The notes under the pieces were generated by a model. That model made no database searches. It was given only the letters and a program-made list of their open reading frames with translations, and was not told the origin of the DNA. The translations under genes were made by a program, and so were the position numbers. Below, in pieces: positions 3,622-6,085 of a stretch of 6,085 nt of DNA. How positions within the stretch are numbered: position 1 is the first letter of the stretch; each line of letters starts with the position of its first letter. Source of the DNA: Candidatus Coatesiibacteriota bacterium (GTDB lineage: Bacteria; RBG-13-66-14); assembly GCA_030631385.1 (NCBI GenBank), contig DAOVLG010000124.1, positions 1 through 6,085 of the forward strand, given 5' to 3'.

Positions 3622-6085
3622 TTAGCGGACCACGACCGCCCGGCGGGTCAGAGCACTCCCGGCGGTCTCGAGCCGGATCAGGTAGACCCCCACGCTCAGG
3701 ACCGAGGTGTCCCAGGCGATGAGATGACGGCCGGCGGTCGTCTCACCCTCGAAGATGGTGGCTACGCGCCGTCCGGCCAGGTCGTAGGCCGTCAGAACCA
3801 CCGGAGCGCTAGCGTCGGCTTCGCTCAGCTCGAACTCGACGGTGACCCCCTCCGCCGCCGGGTTGGGGTACGGCGCGGCGAGGGCGGTTCTGCTTGCGGC
3901 CGGAGGTTCACCCATAACCTCCACCGGACCCAGGAGCTCCCGGCGCCCGGCGGCGTCGAAGACCTCGAGGAGGTAGCGGTCGCCCCAGCCGCGGTCCAGG
4001 TAGCGGCCCCGGTTACCGGAAAGGGGTGCGTCGTTGAGCTTCACCCCGAGGTTGGAGAGCCCCGGGGCGTCATCGCTCTGCCGGTAGATGTTCAGCCCGA
4101 CCGCGTCGCCCTCGATCTCCCAGCTCACGAGCACGCCGTCGCCGGTGGCCTCGGCGGTGAGGGTGACGTCGCCCAGGCCGACCTCGTAATCCAGGACGTA
4201 GATCTGGTCCGCGAAGGCGCCGTCGTAGGTGTCGTCGGAGTCCGTCTTGAAGTGGAGCCGGAGCCGGGCGATCTCGCCGATGTGGTCGGTGAGGTCGCTG
4301 GTGCGCCGGAGCCACTCGCCCAGGGTGCCCGAGAGGGTGTGCAGGACGGTCCAGTCCTCGTCCTCGGAGTAGCGAATCTCGATGTAGAGGGCGTCCCAAC
4401 CGCCTTCCAGGTGAAACTTGCTCCACACGGTGAGGATGTAGTGCTCGGCGTCAACGCGGAAGGGAAGGCTCACCAGGGAGCAGTCCAGGTTGGGTTCGTA
4501 GCCCCCGCCGGGATTGTTGGGGGTGAAGGAGTACTCCCCGTACATCGCGTCCTCGTCGGTCTGGCGCCAGGTGTTGTCTCCGTTGCTGGAGTACCGCCAG
4601 AGGGGCTCGATGCCGGACTCGCAGTCCTCCCAAAGCCCGTAGCCGGGCACGAAGAGCTCGAACTCCTCGGTGAGGTCGTAGGGGTTGGTGGCCTGGATGA
4701 GTAGCTCGAAAGGAAGACCGGCCGGCTCGGGACAGTCGGGGTCCACCTCTATCTCGAAGACCGCCGTGGCCTCCTCGAAGGGGTCCAGGTTGCCCAGGCT
4801 GTCGGACCCGTCGGTAATGGTCACGTCGGTGGAAGTCGTGGTGAGGTCGGCGGTGACGTCGGTGGCGGTGACAAGGCTCATGTTGTAGATGTCGCAGTAG
4901 ACCGTGGCGCTCTCCCCGGGTTCTAAGATCCCGTCGGTGTCATCGTCCTCGACCTCGTAGCCGTCGAATAGGAGGTGCAGCACCGGATCGGTGACGACGC
5001 TGGAGACGCTGGCGAAGGCGTTGACCCGCCCCGAGCCGTAGGTGTTGTCCTTGCCCGGATCGCCCAGCTCCCGGGCGTAGACCTCGAGGGCGGCCTTGAG
5101 CTGGATCGGGGAGAGGGCGGGGTTGGCGTCCAACAACAGCGAAACCGTACCGGCGGTGTGCGGGGTGGCCATGGAGGTGCCGTTCCAGCCCCAGAGGTAG
5201 CCCTCGTCATCTTCCCAGGAGCAGGATACGATGTCCACCCCGGGGGCACATACGTCGGGCTTGGTGAGGACCGGATAGTCGTAGTAGGGGTCTATGTCTA
5301 TCCAGCTCACCGGCCCCCGGCCGGAGAAACCGGCGATCTCGTCTGTAATCCTGGTGGCGCCCACGGTGATGACGCCGGGCACGTCGCCGGGGCAGGTGAC
5401 GGTCTCGGGGTCGGGTCCGTCGTTCCCGGCGGCCACGACCAGGGTCAGCCCGCCGGCGACGCAGTTCTCGGCCACCGAGCGCCAGGTGGAGCGGTCCGGG
5501 TCCCACCCGTAGTTCCAGCCCAGGCTCACCGAGCAGGCGTCGGCCCCGTTGTCCAGGGCGTACTGCCAGGCCTCCCAGACCGAGGCCTCGCCCCGGTGGG
5601 TGGCCCACATCCAGACCTTGAGGCTCATGATCTGCGTAAGGGGCGCCACACCGCAGGAGATCCCCGCCGCGCCGTCCGAGGCCACCGAGCCGGCGCAGTG
5701 GGTGCCGTGGGAGTCGGTGTCCATCGGGTCCGGGCCGCCGCCGCCCAGGCCGTCGAAGTAGTAGCCGATGTAGTCGTCCACGTAACCGTTGCCATCGTCG
5801 TCGAGGCCGTTGCCCGGGATCTCGTCGGTGTTGTACCACAGGTGGTCGCACAGGTCGTGGTGGTTGTAGTTGACGCCGGTGTCGGTCACCGCGACCACGA
5901 TCCCGTCGCCGTCGTAGCCGTAATCGTCCCAGACAAAGTGGGCGCCGATCTTCTCCACCCCCCAGGCGATGGCCCCGTCTCGGTCCGAGATGCCCACGCC
6001 GACCCACTCGTCGGGGCGGTTGGAGCCGGTCTCGACCCGGGCCACGTCGTCCCGCCCCAGGAGCTCCCGGATCACGCCCGGCGTC
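3622..6085 (-). CDS. Secreted subtilisin-like serine protease (peptidase S8) with multidomain C-terminus and sorting tail, 5' end outside window
   Basis: A large extracellular protease. The frame is open to the window edge; a GTG at 6075 is probably internal, since GVIRELLGRDDVARVE looks like the end of an inhibitor I9-type propeptide, so signal peptide and most of the prodomain are missing. Counting from that GTG, the triad is D65 (AVTDTGVN), H123 (DSHGTHCAG) and S301 (NGTSMATPH), with oxyanion N218 (VVAAGNDGP). NGLDDDGNGYVDD (89-101) is a calcium-loop-like insert common in secreted subtilases. After the catalytic domain (to about 362) come a beta-sandwich with LEPGESATVYCDIYN (about 365-478), a jelly-roll/MAM-like domain (about 482-630), an FN3-like domain (about 633-720) and a FlgD-like/Por-secretion-type tail: PYPNPAAEG, VTVEFEL, AYDLAGRRV, GVYLIRLE, then TRRAVVVR and TAA. 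All catalytic residues are present, so it is probably active and displayed or released at the cell surface. An intrinsic terminator follows. Confidence 0.95.
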   Translation of the reverse strand, partial: TPGVIRELLGRDDVARVETGSNRPDEWVGVGISDRDGAIAWGVEKIGAHFVWDDYGYDGDGIVVAVTDTGVNYNHHDLCDHLWYNTDEIPGNGLDDDGNGYVDDYIGYYFDGLGGGGPDPMDTDSHGTHCAGSVASDGAAGISCGVAPLTQIMSLKVWMWATHRGEASVWEAWQYALDNGADACSVSLGWNYGWDPDRSTWRSVAENCVAGGLTLVVAAGNDGPDPETVTCPGDVPGVITVGATRITDEIAGFSGRGPVSWIDIDPYYDYPVLTKPDVCAPGVDIVSCSWEDDEGYLWGWNGTSMATPHTAGTVSLLLDANPALSPIQLKAALEVYARELGDPGKDNTYGSGRVNAFASVSSVVTDPVLHLLFDGYEVEDDDTDGILEPGESATVYCDIYNMSLVTATDVTADLTTTSTDVTITDGSDSLGNLDPFEEATAVFEIEVDPDCPEPAGLPFELLIQATNPYDLTEEFELFVPGYGLWEDCESGIEPLWRYSSNGDNTWRQTDEDAMYGEYSFTPNNPGGGYEPNLDCSLVSLPFRVDAEHYILTVWSKFHLEGGWDALYIEIRYSEDEDWTVLHTLSGTLGEWLRRTSDLTDHIGEIARLRLHFKTDSDDTYDGAFADQIYVLDYEVGLGDVTLTAEATGDGVLVSWEIEGDAVGLNIYRQSDDAPGLSNLGVKLNDAPLSGNRGRYLDRGWGDRYLLEVFDAAGRRELLGPVEVMGEPPAASRTALAAPYPNPAAEGVTVEFELSEADASAPVVLTAYDLAGRRVATIFEGETTAGRHLIAWDTSVLSVGVYLIRLETAGSALTRRAVVVR

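Noticed and set aside
3610..4704. A 364-codon plus-strand open frame opposite the protease gene
   Set aside because: It mirrors a high-GC coding region, and its translation is low-complexity (Val/Gly/Glu-rich) with no domain, while the minus strand encodes clear FN3-like and tail domains.
5207..6007. A 266-codon minus-strand frame overlapping the S8 catalytic domain
   Set aside because: It is a frame-shifted shadow made almost entirely of Arg, Gly, Pro and Leu, while the main frame holds all catalytic motifs.

Overview
The window is a high-GC bacterial segment in which every recognisable gene lies on the minus strand, so transcription runs right to left. C-terminal tails of the FlgD-like/Por-secretion type (PYPNP at the start, GVYLIRLE and TRRAVVVR* at the end) and an exported CsgG-like protein suggest an uncultured diderm bacterium, perhaps from a candidate phylum near the Fibrobacterota-Chlorobi-Bacteroidota group or similar metagenomic lineages. 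This assignment is inference; there is no rRNA or marker gene in the window.

Right part (3622-6085): a large secreted subtilisin-like protease whose 5' end lies outside the window. It has an S8 catalytic domain, a beta-sandwich, a jelly-roll-like domain, an FN3-like domain and a sorting-type tail, followed by an intrinsic terminator at 3573-3601. Middle part (1935-3511): a promoter (TTGACT-18-TATAAT) abuts that terminator and drives an exported protein with CsgG-like, FlgT-C-like and unidentified C-terminal domains, then a stand-alone 98-aa PDZ protein, probably as one operon. GC content falls sharply inside the first of these genes, from about 70% in its 5' part to 32-43% in its 3' part.

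Gap (1426-1934): about 500 bases without an intact gene. It holds the stranded 3' end of a second sorting-tail protein (1818-1877), a GC-rich hairpin just after its stop, and a weak plus-strand promoter candidate. Left part (1-1425): an ICMT/PEMT-type membrane methyltransferase and, one base after its stop, a CDF metal-efflux transporter whose 3' end runs off the window. The CDF gene carries an unusual HxxxH metal motif in TM2.

Taken together this is envelope and secretion biology: a surface protease, a periplasmic or outer-membrane-associated CsgG-like module with a PDZ partner, and an inner-membrane methyltransferase/metal exporter pair. I see no CRISPR array, tRNA, rRNA, transposase or defence system. 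The most interesting parts are the mosaic CsgG-like/PDZ unit and the gene fossil beside it.
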